From the NCBI GenBank assembly GCA_009886755.1, contig QXYU01000020.1, positions 1 through 64,000 on the forward strand: DNA of 64,000 bases, read 5' to 3'. The stretch is from Flavobacteriaceae bacterium. GTDB lineage: Bacteria > Bacteroidota > Bacteroidia > Flavobacteriales > Flavobacteriaceae. The position numbers and the translations under genes were made by a program. The notes under the pieces were generated by a model. It had not been told where the DNA came from. It saw nothing but the letters and a program-made list of their open reading frames with translations, and ran no database searches. Below are positions 41,218-50,447 of the stretch, in pieces; position 1 is the stretch's first letter, and each line of letters starts with the position of its first letter.

Positions 41218-44187
41218 ATGAGAAATCGACTCTTTGGCCTTTTTCTTCTGTTAGGTGTGGGACTTATGGCCCAATCCTACTATCCCACGAATTTGGGCAC
41301 CAAAACAGAGGACAGCCACTATCAAGCCTTTACGGGCGTAACTCTCCACCCGCAACCTGGGAAAACAGTTAAAAATGCAACCTTGCTAATTCAAAAAGGA
41401 ACTGTTGTGGCCACTGGCACACAAGTCAAAATCCCGAAGAATACGGTCATTCGGAAACTGACAGGGCAACACATCTATCCTTCCTTTATCGATCTATACA
41501 GCAGTTTCGGTGTAGCCAAGGCACAAAGTAAAACCGGCCAGGGACGAAGCACTCAATACAAAGCCTCACAAGAAGGTGGCTATTGGAACGATCACATACT
41601 CGGTAATTATAAAGCAGTCACGGACTATAGTTACGACAAAGAGACCGCCAAAACCTATCGCGAAGCGGGGTTTGGCATTGTGAACACTCATCGCGAAGAT
41701 GGCGTTCATCGAGGTACCGGACTACTCGTGGCGCTTACGGACGATCGAACCGAAAATGATCGAATTTTAGACGCGGCTTCCGCGGCTTTTTTCTCATTTT
41801 CCAAAAGCAAACAATCCAATCAATCCTATCCCAGTTCTGTTATGGGCTCCATGGCTTTGCTTCGTCAACTTTATCACGATGCCGATTGGTATGCCGCAGG
41901 GAACAGCCCCACCAAAGACCTTGACTTAGAAGCTGTTTTAAATCAAAAAGCACTTCCGAAAATCTTTGAGGCCTCCGATAAACTCAATGTTCTTAGGGGC
42001 GCAAAAGTGAGTCGTGACATGGGGCTTAATTGGATTCTTAAAGGAAGTGGTCAAGAGTATGAACAGCTGCAAGAATTAAAAAAATATGGCAATGCGCTGG
42101 TGTTACCCTTGAACTTTCCAAAGCCCTATGATGTGAATGACCCTGAGTTGCTGGACAAAATCACACTCAGCCAATTGCGTGACTGGAATCTAGCCCCCAG
42201 CAACCCCGTCAGAGTAGCCGCAACAAAAATTCCTTTTGCCTTTACGATGGATGGACTGGATGATTCAAGTACTTTTTTAGAAAATCTACGTCGCTCAGTA
42301 GCCAACGGTTTATCTGAAACACAAGCCATTGCAGCACTAACCACTGTTCCCGCCAAATTGATTCGTCAAAGCAATCGCCTGGGTGTTCTCAAACCCAAAG
42401 CTTGGGCTAATTTTATCATTACCTCCGGCCCCTTGTTTGATCTGGATACTAAAATTCTCGATCATTATGTCAAGGGAAACCGTCATAAAATAAACGATAT
42501 CAACCAACGAGATATTGATGGGAAATACAGCCTGCAACTGGGGGCGAACAGTCTGCAACTCAAACTTGAAAACAGCTCTCAAGAAGACGAAATCGAACTG
42601 ATCGTTACCGAGGGAGATGTCGAATGGGAAAGCAGTCTGAAGTATGAGAACGGTAAAATAAATTTAAGCCTGAGTAGTCCCGAGGGCTTATCGGCTATCC
42701 TAGAAGCCAATATTGAACAGTCGGGGCGTATGGCTGGAACCGGGATTGACCTCCAAGGAAATCCCATTCAATGGGAAGCCGCCCAAAAAACCGAAGAAAC
42801 CAAAGAACGTTTTCTTGTCTTTGACCCCGTAGCCACCACTTTTCCCAATAATGGTTTTGGTTTTAAAACATTACCGCAACAACAACGTTTGCTTTTTAAA
42901 AATACAACGGTCTGGACCAATGAAGCCGAAGGAATCCTAACCAACGCAGATGTACTCATAGGGAATGGCAAAATTCTAGCAGTTGGCAAAAATCTCAGTG
43001 ATACCAAAGCCACTGTCATTGACGCGACTGGTAAACATTTGACCAGCGGCATCATCGATGAGCACTCCCATATTGCAGCCTCCAGTATTAATGAAGGCGG
43101 TCACAATTCCTCCGCGGAAGTTACCATAGAGGATGTCGTTGATCCCGATGACATTGACATCTATCGCAATCTTGCAGGGGGAGTCACCACCATTCAGATA
43201 CTTCATGGTTCGGCCAATCCCATCGGAGGTCGATCGGCCATCATCAAATTAAAATGGGGAGCTCCGGTAGAAAAAATGCTTTTTCCCGATGCCGATCCCT
43301 TCATCAAATTTGCATTAGGAGAAAACGTAAAACAATCAAACTGGGGGAGCTATAATCGTTTTCCGCAAACCCGAATGGGTGTCGAGCAAGTTTTTGTTGA
43401 TTATTTTCAACGCGCCAAAGAATACGGTAAAGCTTGGACGCAATACAACCAACTGAGTACAAGGCAAAAACGAACTGCCAAAAAGCCACGCTACGACATA
43501 GAAATGGAAACCCTTTGGGAAATTCTTGAGGGCAAACGTTTCATTTCGTGTCATTCCTATGTCCAAAGTGAAATCAATATGCTCATGAAAGTCGCCGAGC
43601 GTTTTGGTATTCGTGTCAATACCTTCACCCATATCTTAGAAGGTTACAAAGTAGCCGATAAGATGGCTGCTCATGGAGCCGCTGGTTCTACATTTTCCGA
43701 CTGGTGGGCCTATAAATACGAAGTAAAGGATGCCATCGCCTACAACGGTGCCATCATGCACCGCGCTGGGGTCAATGTTGCCTTTAACTCCGATGATGCA
43801 GAAATGTCCCGAAGATTGAATCAAGAAGCAGCAAAAGCTGTCAAATACGGTGGTATTTCTGAAGAAGATGCTTGGAAATTTGTCACTTTAAATCCGGCAA
43901 AAATGCTGCATTTAGACGATCGCATAGGCAGTATCAAAGTAGGCAAGCATGCTGATCTAGCCCTTTGGTCAGGACACCCAATGTCTATTTATAGCAAAGC
44001 TGAAAAAACCCTGATCGATGGAGTGGTATACTACGACGCAGAGCGTGCAAAAGCCCAGTTGAAAGTGATTACCGCAGAGAAAAAGGGATTGATTGCCCAA
44101 ATGGCACAAGCTGCCAACAATGGCATGACCACTCAAGCTCCCGTCAATTCAGAAAAAAGAGAATTCCATTGTGAAACCCTCGATTAA
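41218..44187 (+). CDS. Large amidohydrolase-family protein, two modules
   Basis: 989 residues from ATG 41218 (a TTG 6 bases earlier also fits). Signal peptide ends near LMAQ. The N-terminal module keeps the amidohydrolase frame (ATGTQVKIPKNT, YPSFIDLYSSFG) but has lost the His-x-His metal motif and is probably structural. The C-terminal module has GIIDEHSHIAASS (about 605-617, HSH), CHSYVQSE (about 780), THILEGYKVAD and FNSDDAEMS (catalytic Asp), so it should bind metal and hydrolyse a C-N bond. It is imidazolonepropionase-like in overall pattern and secreted. Followed at 10 bp by a smaller paralogue. Confidence 0.88.
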   Translation: MRNRLFGLFLLLGVGLMAQSYYPTNLGTKTEDSHYQAFTGVTLHPQPGKTVKNATLLIQKGTVVATGTQVKIPKNTVIRKLTGQHIYPSFIDLYSSFGVAKAQSKTGQGRSTQYKASQEGGYWNDHILGNYKAVTDYSYDKETAKTYREAGFGIVNTHREDGVHRGTGLLVALTDDRTENDRILDAASAAFFSFSKSKQSNQSYPSSVMGSMALLRQLYHDADWYAAGNSPTKDLDLEAVLNQKALPKIFEASDKLNVLRGAKVSRDMGLNWILKGSGQEYEQLQELKKYGNALVLPLNFPKPYDVNDPELLDKITLSQLRDWNLAPSNPVRVAATKIPFAFTMDGLDDSSTFLENLRRSVANGLSETQAIAALTTVPAKLIRQSNRLGVLKPKAWANFIITSGPLFDLDTKILDHYVKGNRHKINDINQRDIDGKYSLQLGANSLQLKLENSSQEDEIELIVTEGDVEWESSLKYENGKINLSLSSPEGLSAILEANIEQSGRMAGTGIDLQGNPIQWEAAQKTEETKERFLVFDPVATTFPNNGFGFKTLPQQQRLLFKNTTVWTNEAEGILTNADVLIGNGKILAVGKNLSDTKATVIDATGKHLTSGIIDEHSHIAASSINEGGHNSSAEVTIEDVVDPDDIDIYRNLAGGVTTIQILHGSANPIGGRSAIIKLKWGAPVEKMLFPDADPFIKFALGENVKQSNWGSYNRFPQTRMGVEQVFVDYFQRAKEYGKAWTQYNQLSTRQKRTAKKPRYDIEMETLWEILEGKRFISCHSYVQSEINMLMKVAERFGIRVNTFTHILEGYKVADKMAAHGAAGSTFSDWWAYKYEVKDAIAYNGAIMHRAGVNVAFNSDDAEMSRRLNQEAAKAVKYGGISEEDAWKFVTLNPAKMLHLDDRIGSIKVGKHADLALWSGHPMSIYSKAEKTLIDGVVYYDAERAKAQLKVITAEKKGLIAQMAQAANNGMTTQAPVNSEKREFHCETLD

Positions 44188-44197
44188 ACATTTTACT

Positions 44198-45478
44198 ATG
44201 AAGAATATACTTGTATTAAGTCTGTGTTTGCCATTGCTCGCTTGGGCACAGCAAACCCCTGCCGACCCCCAAGCAGAGTCAATCCTTATTTCGGGAATAA
44301 CGGCACATATTGGTAACGGCACGGTCATTGAAAATGCAGCCGTTGGTTTTGACAAGGGCATTCTTACCTATGTCGGTGCTGCCGAAGCCGCCCCAAACAA
44401 TTATTCCAAAACGATTGCTGGAAATGGTCAACATGCCTATCCTGGTTTTATCGGTATGAACACCACACTTGGACTTGTGGAGATCGATGCCGTTCGAGCC
44501 ACTGACGATGAGAATGAATTGGGCGAAATGCTGCCGCATGTGCGGGCCGCCATCGCTTACAATGCCGAATCACAAGTTGTTGAAAGTGTTCGTCCCAACG
44601 GGGTGCTTCTGGTTCAAGTAGCCCCCCGAGGAGGGCGTATTTCTGGGAGTTCATCCGTAATGCAATTGGACGCCTGGAACTGGGAAGACGCTTTGGTCAA
44701 AGCCGATGAGGGAATTCACCTGCACTGGCCCAGTCCTTTTAAGAGAGGACGCTGGTGGTTGGGGGAAGATCCCAGTCTTAAACGAAATAAAAACTACGAC
44801 TCGGATGTCGAAGAACTGGCCGAATATTATGCCAACGCTAGGGCCTATAGCAGCTCACATCTCCCAAAGCACCTCCCCTATCATGCCTTAAAGGGTGTTT
44901 TTGATGGGAATCAACGAGTCTATGTGCATGCAGACTACAGCGAGCAAATCGAAGAAAGCATTGCGTTACTTATGAAATGGGGCGTTCCAAAAATTGCCAT
45001 TGTTGGCGGTCACGAAGCACCAAAGCAGTTAGCCCTTCTTAAAAAACACCAAATCCCTGTGATTATTCCTCGACCACACCGCCTTCCTAATGACGAAGAC
45101 GAAGCTTTAAAAAGCACCTTCGAGTTGGGAGCCACCTTGGTGGAAGCTGGGCTCACTGTCGCTATTGAAATGAGTGGACGTATGGAACGAATGAATACAC
45201 GCAACCTTCCCTTTTATGCCGGAAGTTTTGCCGCTTATGGGGTTCCCTATGAAAAAGCGGTGGCTTTACTTACAGCCAATCCCGCTAAAATATTGGGTAT
45301 CGACCAAGAACTGGGGACTTTAGAAGTAGGAAAAAAAGCGACCTTATTTCTATCCAAAGGTGATGCTCTTGACATGCGCACCAATATTCTAAGCCACGCC
45401 TTTATCGACGGCCGAGCGCTGAGCTTGGAAAGCCATCAAACCAAGCTTTATAAACGTTACAGCAAAAAAGTAAACTAA
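44198..45478 (+). CDS. Amidohydrolase-like protein lacking the metal motif
   Basis: 426 residues from ATG 44198; a GTG at 44171 would overlap the preceding gene and precede the signal peptide (LLAWAQ). The frame follows the amidohydrolase family (ISGITAHIGNGTVIENAAVGFDKG, YPGFIGMNTTLGLVEID, LTANPAKILGIDQELGTLEVGKKATLFLSKGDALD) but the usual PGFIDxHxH reads PGFIGMNTT, and no replacement His pair is visible. It may be a non-catalytic partner of the upstream enzyme or use another metal site. Ends at a strong terminator. Confidence 0.85.
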   Translation: MKNILVLSLCLPLLAWAQQTPADPQAESILISGITAHIGNGTVIENAAVGFDKGILTYVGAAEAAPNNYSKTIAGNGQHAYPGFIGMNTTLGLVEIDAVRATDDENELGEMLPHVRAAIAYNAESQVVESVRPNGVLLVQVAPRGGRISGSSSVMQLDAWNWEDALVKADEGIHLHWPSPFKRGRWWLGEDPSLKRNKNYDSDVEELAEYYANARAYSSSHLPKHLPYHALKGVFDGNQRVYVHADYSEQIEESIALLMKWGVPKIAIVGGHEAPKQLALLKKHQIPVIIPRPHRLPNDEDEALKSTFELGATLVEAGLTVAIEMSGRMERMNTRNLPFYAGSFAAYGVPYEKAVALLTANPAKILGIDQELGTLEVGKKATLFLSKGDALDMRTNILSHAFIDGRALSLESHQTKLYKRYSKKVN

Positions 45479-45510
45479 ACTCGAAACAAATTCATCTGTA
45501 TTCAAAAAGG

Positions 45511-45537
45511 GAGCTTGTCAAACAAGCTCTTTTTTTT
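45511..45537 (+). terminator. Rho-independent terminator of the amidohydrolase operon
   Basis: GAGCTTG-TCAAA-CAAGCTC (45511-45529) followed by eight T. Confidence 0.92.
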
Positions 45538-45551
45538 AGACCTTTACAGCA

Positions 45552-46322
45552 ATGCAAGAGCCTATTACAATCCAAAGCAGTCAAAATGCACACTACAAAA
45601 GTTTGATCCGTCTCTTTCAAAAATCCAGAGAACGGAAGAAGACTAATAGTTTTGTAGTGGAGGGAAGCCGTGAGATTCAACGTGCAATCACCCGCGATTT
45701 TGAGGTCGTGCAATTATGGATTCGAGAAGGCACCCCCATTTCGCAAACCATTGAAGGATCATGTTTTGAACTTAAAAAAGAGCTTTTTGATAAAATAGCC
45801 CAACGAGGGGGAAATGAGACAGAGATCGCTGTATTCAAAGCGCGACATTGGCCTCTGGATCAACTCGTTTTACCAGCAAAAGCAAAACTATTGGTAGCGG
45901 AGGCTCCCGAAAAGCCTGGAAATATTGGTGCGCTATTACGCACCGCTGCTGGTGCGGGTATGGACGCTGTTTTTATTGCCAATCCCAAAACTGACTTATA
46001 CAACCCGCAAAGCATTCGCAACAGTTTGGGTGGAATTTTTTCACTCCCCATAATCATGGATTCTTCTGAAAATATCATTGCTTATTTAAAAAAACATTCT
46101 TTTTTTATTGCAGCGGCAGCCTTGTCAGAAAAAAGTATTCCCTACACCGACTGCACCTATCCTCCACCGATGGCAATAGCCGTTGGCACCGAAGCTAACG
46201 GTTTGCAAGCACAATGGCTGGATGCAGCCGATGTCTGTGTCCAAATTCCAATGCATTCTCCCATTGACTCACTCAATGTTTCTGTAGCAGCTGGAATTTT
46301 GATCTATCAAGCCCTTACATAA
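45552..46322 (+). CDS. SpoU/TrmH-family RNA 2'-O-methyltransferase
   Basis: 256 residues. N-terminal substrate-binding part (SSQNAHYKSLIRLFQKSRERKKTNSFVVEGSREIQRA) and the SPOUT knot: EAPEKPGNIGALLRTAAGAGMDAVFI (motif 1, about 117-142), NPQSIRNSLGGIFSLPI (motif 2) and AVGTEANGL...IPMHSPIDSLNVSVAAGILIY (motif 3, about 213-254). It methylates a ribose in tRNA or rRNA; which one is not evident. Confidence 0.93.
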   Translation: MQEPITIQSSQNAHYKSLIRLFQKSRERKKTNSFVVEGSREIQRAITRDFEVVQLWIREGTPISQTIEGSCFELKKELFDKIAQRGGNETEIAVFKARHWPLDQLVLPAKAKLLVAEAPEKPGNIGALLRTAAGAGMDAVFIANPKTDLYNPQSIRNSLGGIFSLPIIMDSSENIIAYLKKHSFFIAAAALSEKSIPYTDCTYPPPMAIAVGTEANGLQAQWLDAADVCVQIPMHSPIDSLNVSVAAGILIYQALT

Positions 46323-46328
46323 AGGTGG

Positions 46329-46358
46329 TTTGGCATGATATTAGTACTTTAGTATTTG
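46329..46358 (+). promoter_or_regulatory. Candidate promoter of rel, abutting its ATG codons
   Basis: TTTG at 46329-46332, 18 nt, AGTATTTG at 46351-46358 (seven of eight allowed positions). Two ATG codons follow directly (46359, 46362). A transcript from this box would start within the ATG pair, so the second ATG could be a leaderless start. Confidence 0.4.
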
Positions 46359-46361
46359 ATG

Positions 46362-48566
46362 ATGGCTATAGACACAGAAAAAGAGAATAAAGAGATTGCA
46401 CGGCAGTATAAGGAACTGCTTCGCATCAGCTATCAAACCCTTACTAAAGCAGACAAAAAACTCATTCGAACAGCCTTTGACACAGCTGTTGATGCGCACA
46501 AAAACCAACGAAGAAAGACTGGTGAAGCCTATATTTTTCACCCCATAGCTGTAGCCAAAATTGTTGCGGAGCAAATTGGACTGGATGCTACTTCCATTGC
46601 CGCCGCACTGCTCCATGATGTGGTTGAAGATACCGATTACACGCTTGAAGATTTGGAACGCTTGGTGGGAACTACCGTCGCGCGGATTGTCCATGGATTG
46701 ACAAAAATCTCTCACTTAAAGAAAGACAAAGACGTCTCCCTACAAGCAGAGAATTTTCGAAAAATGCTCCTCACCTTACACGACGATGTAAGGGTGATTA
46801 TCATCAAGATTGCAGATCGGCTTCACAACATGACCACCCTAGACGGTTTGGCTGAATATAAGCAAGTAAAAATTGCTTCCGAGACACTCTATATTTATGC
46901 ACCACTAGCGCACCGCATCGGGCTTTATAATGTCAAAACAACCTTGGAAGACCTCGGTTTTAAATACACCGAGCCCGAACAGTATGCACACATCAAAAGT
47001 AATGTTGAAGAAGATAGGGCTTTCCAAGACGCCTATATTGAATCCTTTACCACATTAGTGCACGATGCTTTGGATAAAGAACTGTCCAAATACGAAATCA
47101 AAGGCCGAAGTAAATCCATCTTTTCGATTCACAAGAAAATGCTCAAGCAAAACGTGCCTTTTGAGCAGATCTTTGACAAATTCGCCATTCGCATTATCTA
47201 CGATGCCTCGCCAGCTGAGGAGAAATTCATCGCTTGGAAAATTTATTCCATCCTGACAGATCACTTTGTGCCAAATCCAACCCGCCTGCGTGATTGGATC
47301 ACTGCACCCAAATCAACCGGTTACGAAGCGTTGCACATCACCGTAATGGGACCGGAACAAAAATGGGTAGAAGTACAAATCCGTTCGGAACGGATGCATG
47401 AAATCGCCGAAAGAGGTTATGCTGCACACTATAAATACAAGCAAGGGGAGCAAAAAGAAATCGGTATTGAAACCTGGTTGGATCGCCTTCAAGAGGTTTT
47501 AGAAAGCAATAATACCGATGCTGTAGATTTTGTTCAAGACTTTAAACTCAATTTGTATTCCAAAGAGATTTTTGTCTTTACCCCTGCAGGCGAATTAAAA
47601 TCACTTCCCAAGGGAGCCACTGCTTTGGATTTTGCTTTTCATGTCCATACTGAAGTAGGGATCAAAACACGCGGAGCACGAGTCAACAACAAACTGGTTC
47701 CTCTCAGTCATCAATTAAAAAGTGGGGATCATGTGGATATTATTACCTCAGAGAGTGTCAAACCCACCGCCAACTGGATTGATTTTGTCATTACCTCCCG
47801 AGCACGATCCAAGATCAAATCTTCATTGAATGAGGAGAAAAAAAGAATTGCTGCCGAGGGGAAAGAATCCTTGCGTCGCAAACTCAAGCATCTGAAAGTA
47901 ACCATGGATGAGAAATGTCTCCGCTATATGGCTCGCTACTTCAAGGTCAATGCTACTCAGGATTTATTTTATAAAGTTGGAATGGGAACGATAACCAACA
48001 AGGACATAAAAACCTTTGCGGGAGACTACACCAATACGTTCCTCACATTTTTCAAAAAACGAATTCGAAATTTTCAAAAACGAACCGGACAGGTCAAAGA
48101 CAGCAAGCACCTACCCAACTACGATAAGTTGGTTTTTGGAAAAGAAAAAGAAACCCTCGCCTATTCTCTAGCAGCATGCTGCAATCCCATTCCCGGAGAT
48201 CCTGTTTTTGGTTTTGTGTCTGTAGGAGATGGTATCAAAGTACACCAAAAAGAATGTCCTAATGCCATTGCTCTAAATGCCAATTACGCCTATCGAATCA
48301 TCGATGCGCGTTGGATGGATTCCTCGGCTGAAGACTATTCAGCCAAACTTATTTTGACCGGAATTGACAATATGGGGCTTGTTAATGAAGTAACCCAACT
48401 TATTTCAAATACCATGCACGTTAATATCAGTAAAATCTCATTTGAAGCTGATGGTGGAATTTTCGAAGGAAGGATTAGTGTGAGTGTCAAAAATAAAAGT
48501 ATCCTTGAAAAATTAGTGAACCACCTCAAGAAGCTGCATGGAATCGAAAAAGTGGTACGCGATTAA
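46362..48566 (+). CDS. rel: Bifunctional (p)ppGpp synthetase/hydrolase Rel
   Basis: 734 residues from the second ATG at 46362 (46359 adds one Met). HD hydrolase domain: HPIAVAKIVAE, LLHDVVEDTDYT (about 85-96), DRLHNMTTL; synthetase domain: GRSKSIFSIHKKM, FAIRIIYDA, RLRDWITAPKSTGYEALHITV (about 309-329, with the Tyr that contacts GTP); TGS domain (EIFVFTPAGELKSLPKGATALDFAFHVHTEVG); a zinc-finger-like CCNPIPGD segment and the C-terminal ACT domain. Both active sites look intact, so it can make and degrade the stringent-response alarmone. Confidence 0.95.
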   Translation: MAIDTEKENKEIARQYKELLRISYQTLTKADKKLIRTAFDTAVDAHKNQRRKTGEAYIFHPIAVAKIVAEQIGLDATSIAAALLHDVVEDTDYTLEDLERLVGTTVARIVHGLTKISHLKKDKDVSLQAENFRKMLLTLHDDVRVIIIKIADRLHNMTTLDGLAEYKQVKIASETLYIYAPLAHRIGLYNVKTTLEDLGFKYTEPEQYAHIKSNVEEDRAFQDAYIESFTTLVHDALDKELSKYEIKGRSKSIFSIHKKMLKQNVPFEQIFDKFAIRIIYDASPAEEKFIAWKIYSILTDHFVPNPTRLRDWITAPKSTGYEALHITVMGPEQKWVEVQIRSERMHEIAERGYAAHYKYKQGEQKEIGIETWLDRLQEVLESNNTDAVDFVQDFKLNLYSKEIFVFTPAGELKSLPKGATALDFAFHVHTEVGIKTRGARVNNKLVPLSHQLKSGDHVDIITSESVKPTANWIDFVITSRARSKIKSSLNEEKKRIAAEGKESLRRKLKHLKVTMDEKCLRYMARYFKVNATQDLFYKVGMGTITNKDIKTFAGDYTNTFLTFFKKRIRNFQKRTGQVKDSKHLPNYDKLVFGKEKETLAYSLAACCNPIPGDPVFGFVSVGDGIKVHQKECPNAIALNANYAYRIIDARWMDSSAEDYSAKLILTGIDNMGLVNEVTQLISNTMHVNISKISFEADGGIFEGRISVSVKNKSILEKLVNHLKKLHGIEKVVRD

Positions 48567-48577
48567 AGGAGATAGCT

Positions 48578-48585
48578 TATATTTG
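48578..48585 (+). promoter_or_regulatory. -7 box of fur-purA, 5 nt before the ATG
   Basis: TATATTTG, exact match. The fur ATG is at 48591, leaving almost no leader. Confidence 0.55.
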
Positions 48586-48590
48586 TTTGT

Positions 48591-49049
48591 ATGGCAACAG
48601 AGACTAAAGATCCACAAGAAATTGTAAAAGAGGTTTTTATCAATTACCTCAACAAACACGGGCATCGCAAAACCCCAGAGCGTTTTGCCATTCTCTTTGA
48701 GATTTATGACAGCCAAGAGCATTTCGATATCGAATCGCTCTATTTGAACATGAAAAACAAAAACTATCGGGTTAGTAGGGCTACGCTATACAACACCATA
48801 GAACTGTTACTCGAGTGCGGATTGGTTCGCAAACATCAGTTTGGAGGTTCCAATCAGTCGCACTACGAAAAATCTTATTTTGATCGCCAACACGATCATA
48901 TCATATTCACCGATTCCGGGGAAGTCAAAGAATTTTGTGACCCACGTATTCAGAACATCAAAAAAACAATAGAAGATATTTTTGATATCGAGATTCACAA
49001 CCATTCTTTATACTTTTACGGCACCAAAAAAAAAGACACAACAACTTAG
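48591..49049 (+). CDS. fur: Fur-family metalloregulator
   Basis: 152 residues. Winged helix ([29 protein letters not shown]...[19 protein letters not shown], about 24-85) and the dimer domain with the sensory ligands [20 protein letters not shown] (about 98-117; the HDH triad binds Fe or Mn). The structural Cys-x2-Cys zinc site of PerR/Zur is absent (only FCDP remains), as in many Fur proteins. Likely represses iron-uptake genes when iron is sufficient. It is co-directional with purA 12 bp downstream, a pairing I know from other Bacteroidota. Confidence 0.9.
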   Translation: MATETKDPQEIVKEVFINYLNKHGHRKTPERFAILFEIYDSQEHFDIESLYLNMKNKNYRVSRATLYNTIELLLECGLVRKHQFGGSNQSHYEKSYFDRQHDHIIFTDSGEVKEFCDPRIQNIKKTIEDIFDIEIHNHSLYFYGTKKKDTTT

Positions 49050-49061
49050 TTAATTACCCGT

Positions 49062-50330
49062 ATGGTAGATCTATTACTCGGCCTTCAGTGGGGCGATGAG
49101 GGCAAAGGTAAAATTGTCGACGTTCTAACTCAGTCCTATGATATTATTGCGCGTTTCCAAGGTGGCCCCAACGCAGGGCATACCCTAGAATTTGAAGGGC
49201 ACAAACATGTATTGCACACCATTCCTTCGGGCATCTTTCATCCCACGGCCATCAACCTTATTGGCAATGGAGTGGTTATTGATCCTGTTATTTTCAAAAA
49301 AGAACTGGAAGGCCTTTCCGGTTTCAATATCGACTTTGGTAAAAAGTTGTTGATCTCTAAAAAAGCGCATTTAATTCTCCCGACCCATCGCTTGTTAGAT
49401 GCAGCCTCGGAAGCTTCTAAAGGAAAAGCCAAAATTGGTTCTACCCTGAAAGGAATTGGACCCACTTATATGGATAAAACAGGGCGTAATGGAATTCGTG
49501 TTGGAGATATTCTTGCCAATGATTGGAAAGATCGCTACCAAACCTTGGTTGAAAAACACACCCGCTTACTAGCCAACTATGAGGCCGCTCTTGAGTATGA
49601 TCTTGAAGAGCTAGAAAAAGAATTTTTTGATAGCTTAGAAAGCCTCAAACGCTGTCAAATTGTGGATAGTGAAAACTATCTACACCAAGCACAAAAAGCA
49701 GGGAAGAAGATTTTAGCAGAGGGAGCCCAAGGCTCTTTATTGGACGTAGACTTTGGGACCTATCCCTTTGTCACCTCCTCCACAACCACTGCCGCAGGTG
49801 CCTGCACGGGACTGGGAATTGCCCCCAACACCGTCAAAGAAGTTTTTGGGATTTTCAAAGCCTACACCACACGTGTGGGAAGCGGGCCTTTCCCCACTGA
49901 ACTTTTTGACGAAAATGGGGAACGTATGGGTAAAGTCGGTAATGAATTTGGGGCAACAACTGGACGTGCCCGACGTTGTGGCTGGCTCGATTTGGTTGCC
50001 CTTAAATACGCTATTCGTGTCAATGGAGTCAATCAGCTAATGATGATGAAAGGGGATGTTCTTTCAGGCTTTTCCACCTTGAAAGTATGTACTGCTTATG
50101 AAACGTCCGAGGGACCTGTAGCCCATTTGCCTTTTGACCTGTCCGATCCAAGCATTAAACCCATCTGGAAAGACGTGAGCCCTTGGAAAGAAGATTTAAC
50201 GGCCATGACCGCTGAAGATCAGTTTCCTGCTAACTTTCAATTGTATATTGACTTTTTAGAAGAAGAACTAGAAACACCCATCAAGATTGTTTCTGTAGGC
50301 CCCGATCGCAAGCAAACCATCTTTCGCTAA
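49062..50330 (+). CDS. purA: Adenylosuccinate synthetase
   Basis: 422 residues. GLQWGDEGKGKIVD (about 7-20, GTP-binding P-loop), FQGGPNAGHT (about 32-41), GIGPTYMDKTGRNGIRVGDI (about 131-150), EGAQGSLLDVDFGTYPFVTSS (about 220-240) and GRARRCGWLDLVALKYA. It joins IMP and aspartate in AMP synthesis. No deviation seen. Confidence 0.97.
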   Translation: MVDLLLGLQWGDEGKGKIVDVLTQSYDIIARFQGGPNAGHTLEFEGHKHVLHTIPSGIFHPTAINLIGNGVVIDPVIFKKELEGLSGFNIDFGKKLLISKKAHLILPTHRLLDAASEASKGKAKIGSTLKGIGPTYMDKTGRNGIRVGDILANDWKDRYQTLVEKHTRLLANYEAALEYDLEELEKEFFDSLESLKRCQIVDSENYLHQAQKAGKKILAEGAQGSLLDVDFGTYPFVTSSTTTAAGACTGLGIAPNTVKEVFGIFKAYTTRVGSGPFPTELFDENGERMGKVGNEFGATTGRARRCGWLDLVALKYAIRVNGVNQLMMMKGDVLSGFSTLKVCTAYETSEGPVAHLPFDLSDPSIKPIWKDVSPWKEDLTAMTAEDQFPANFQLYIDFLEEELETPIKIVSVGPDRKQTIFR

Positions 50331-50447
50331 ATAAAAGCTATGAAAGTCCATGACCTGCCAACCGACGGCTGGTGAGCAAATAATACCGAACACATCCATC
50401 TGAATGATGAAAACCACAACAACAACCACTTATACTTTCTTAAACAA

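Noticed and set aside
50358-50372. Dyad CCAACC-GAC-GGCTGG before the OstA-like gene
   Set aside because: One mismatch in a 6-bp stem and no T-run; could be chance.
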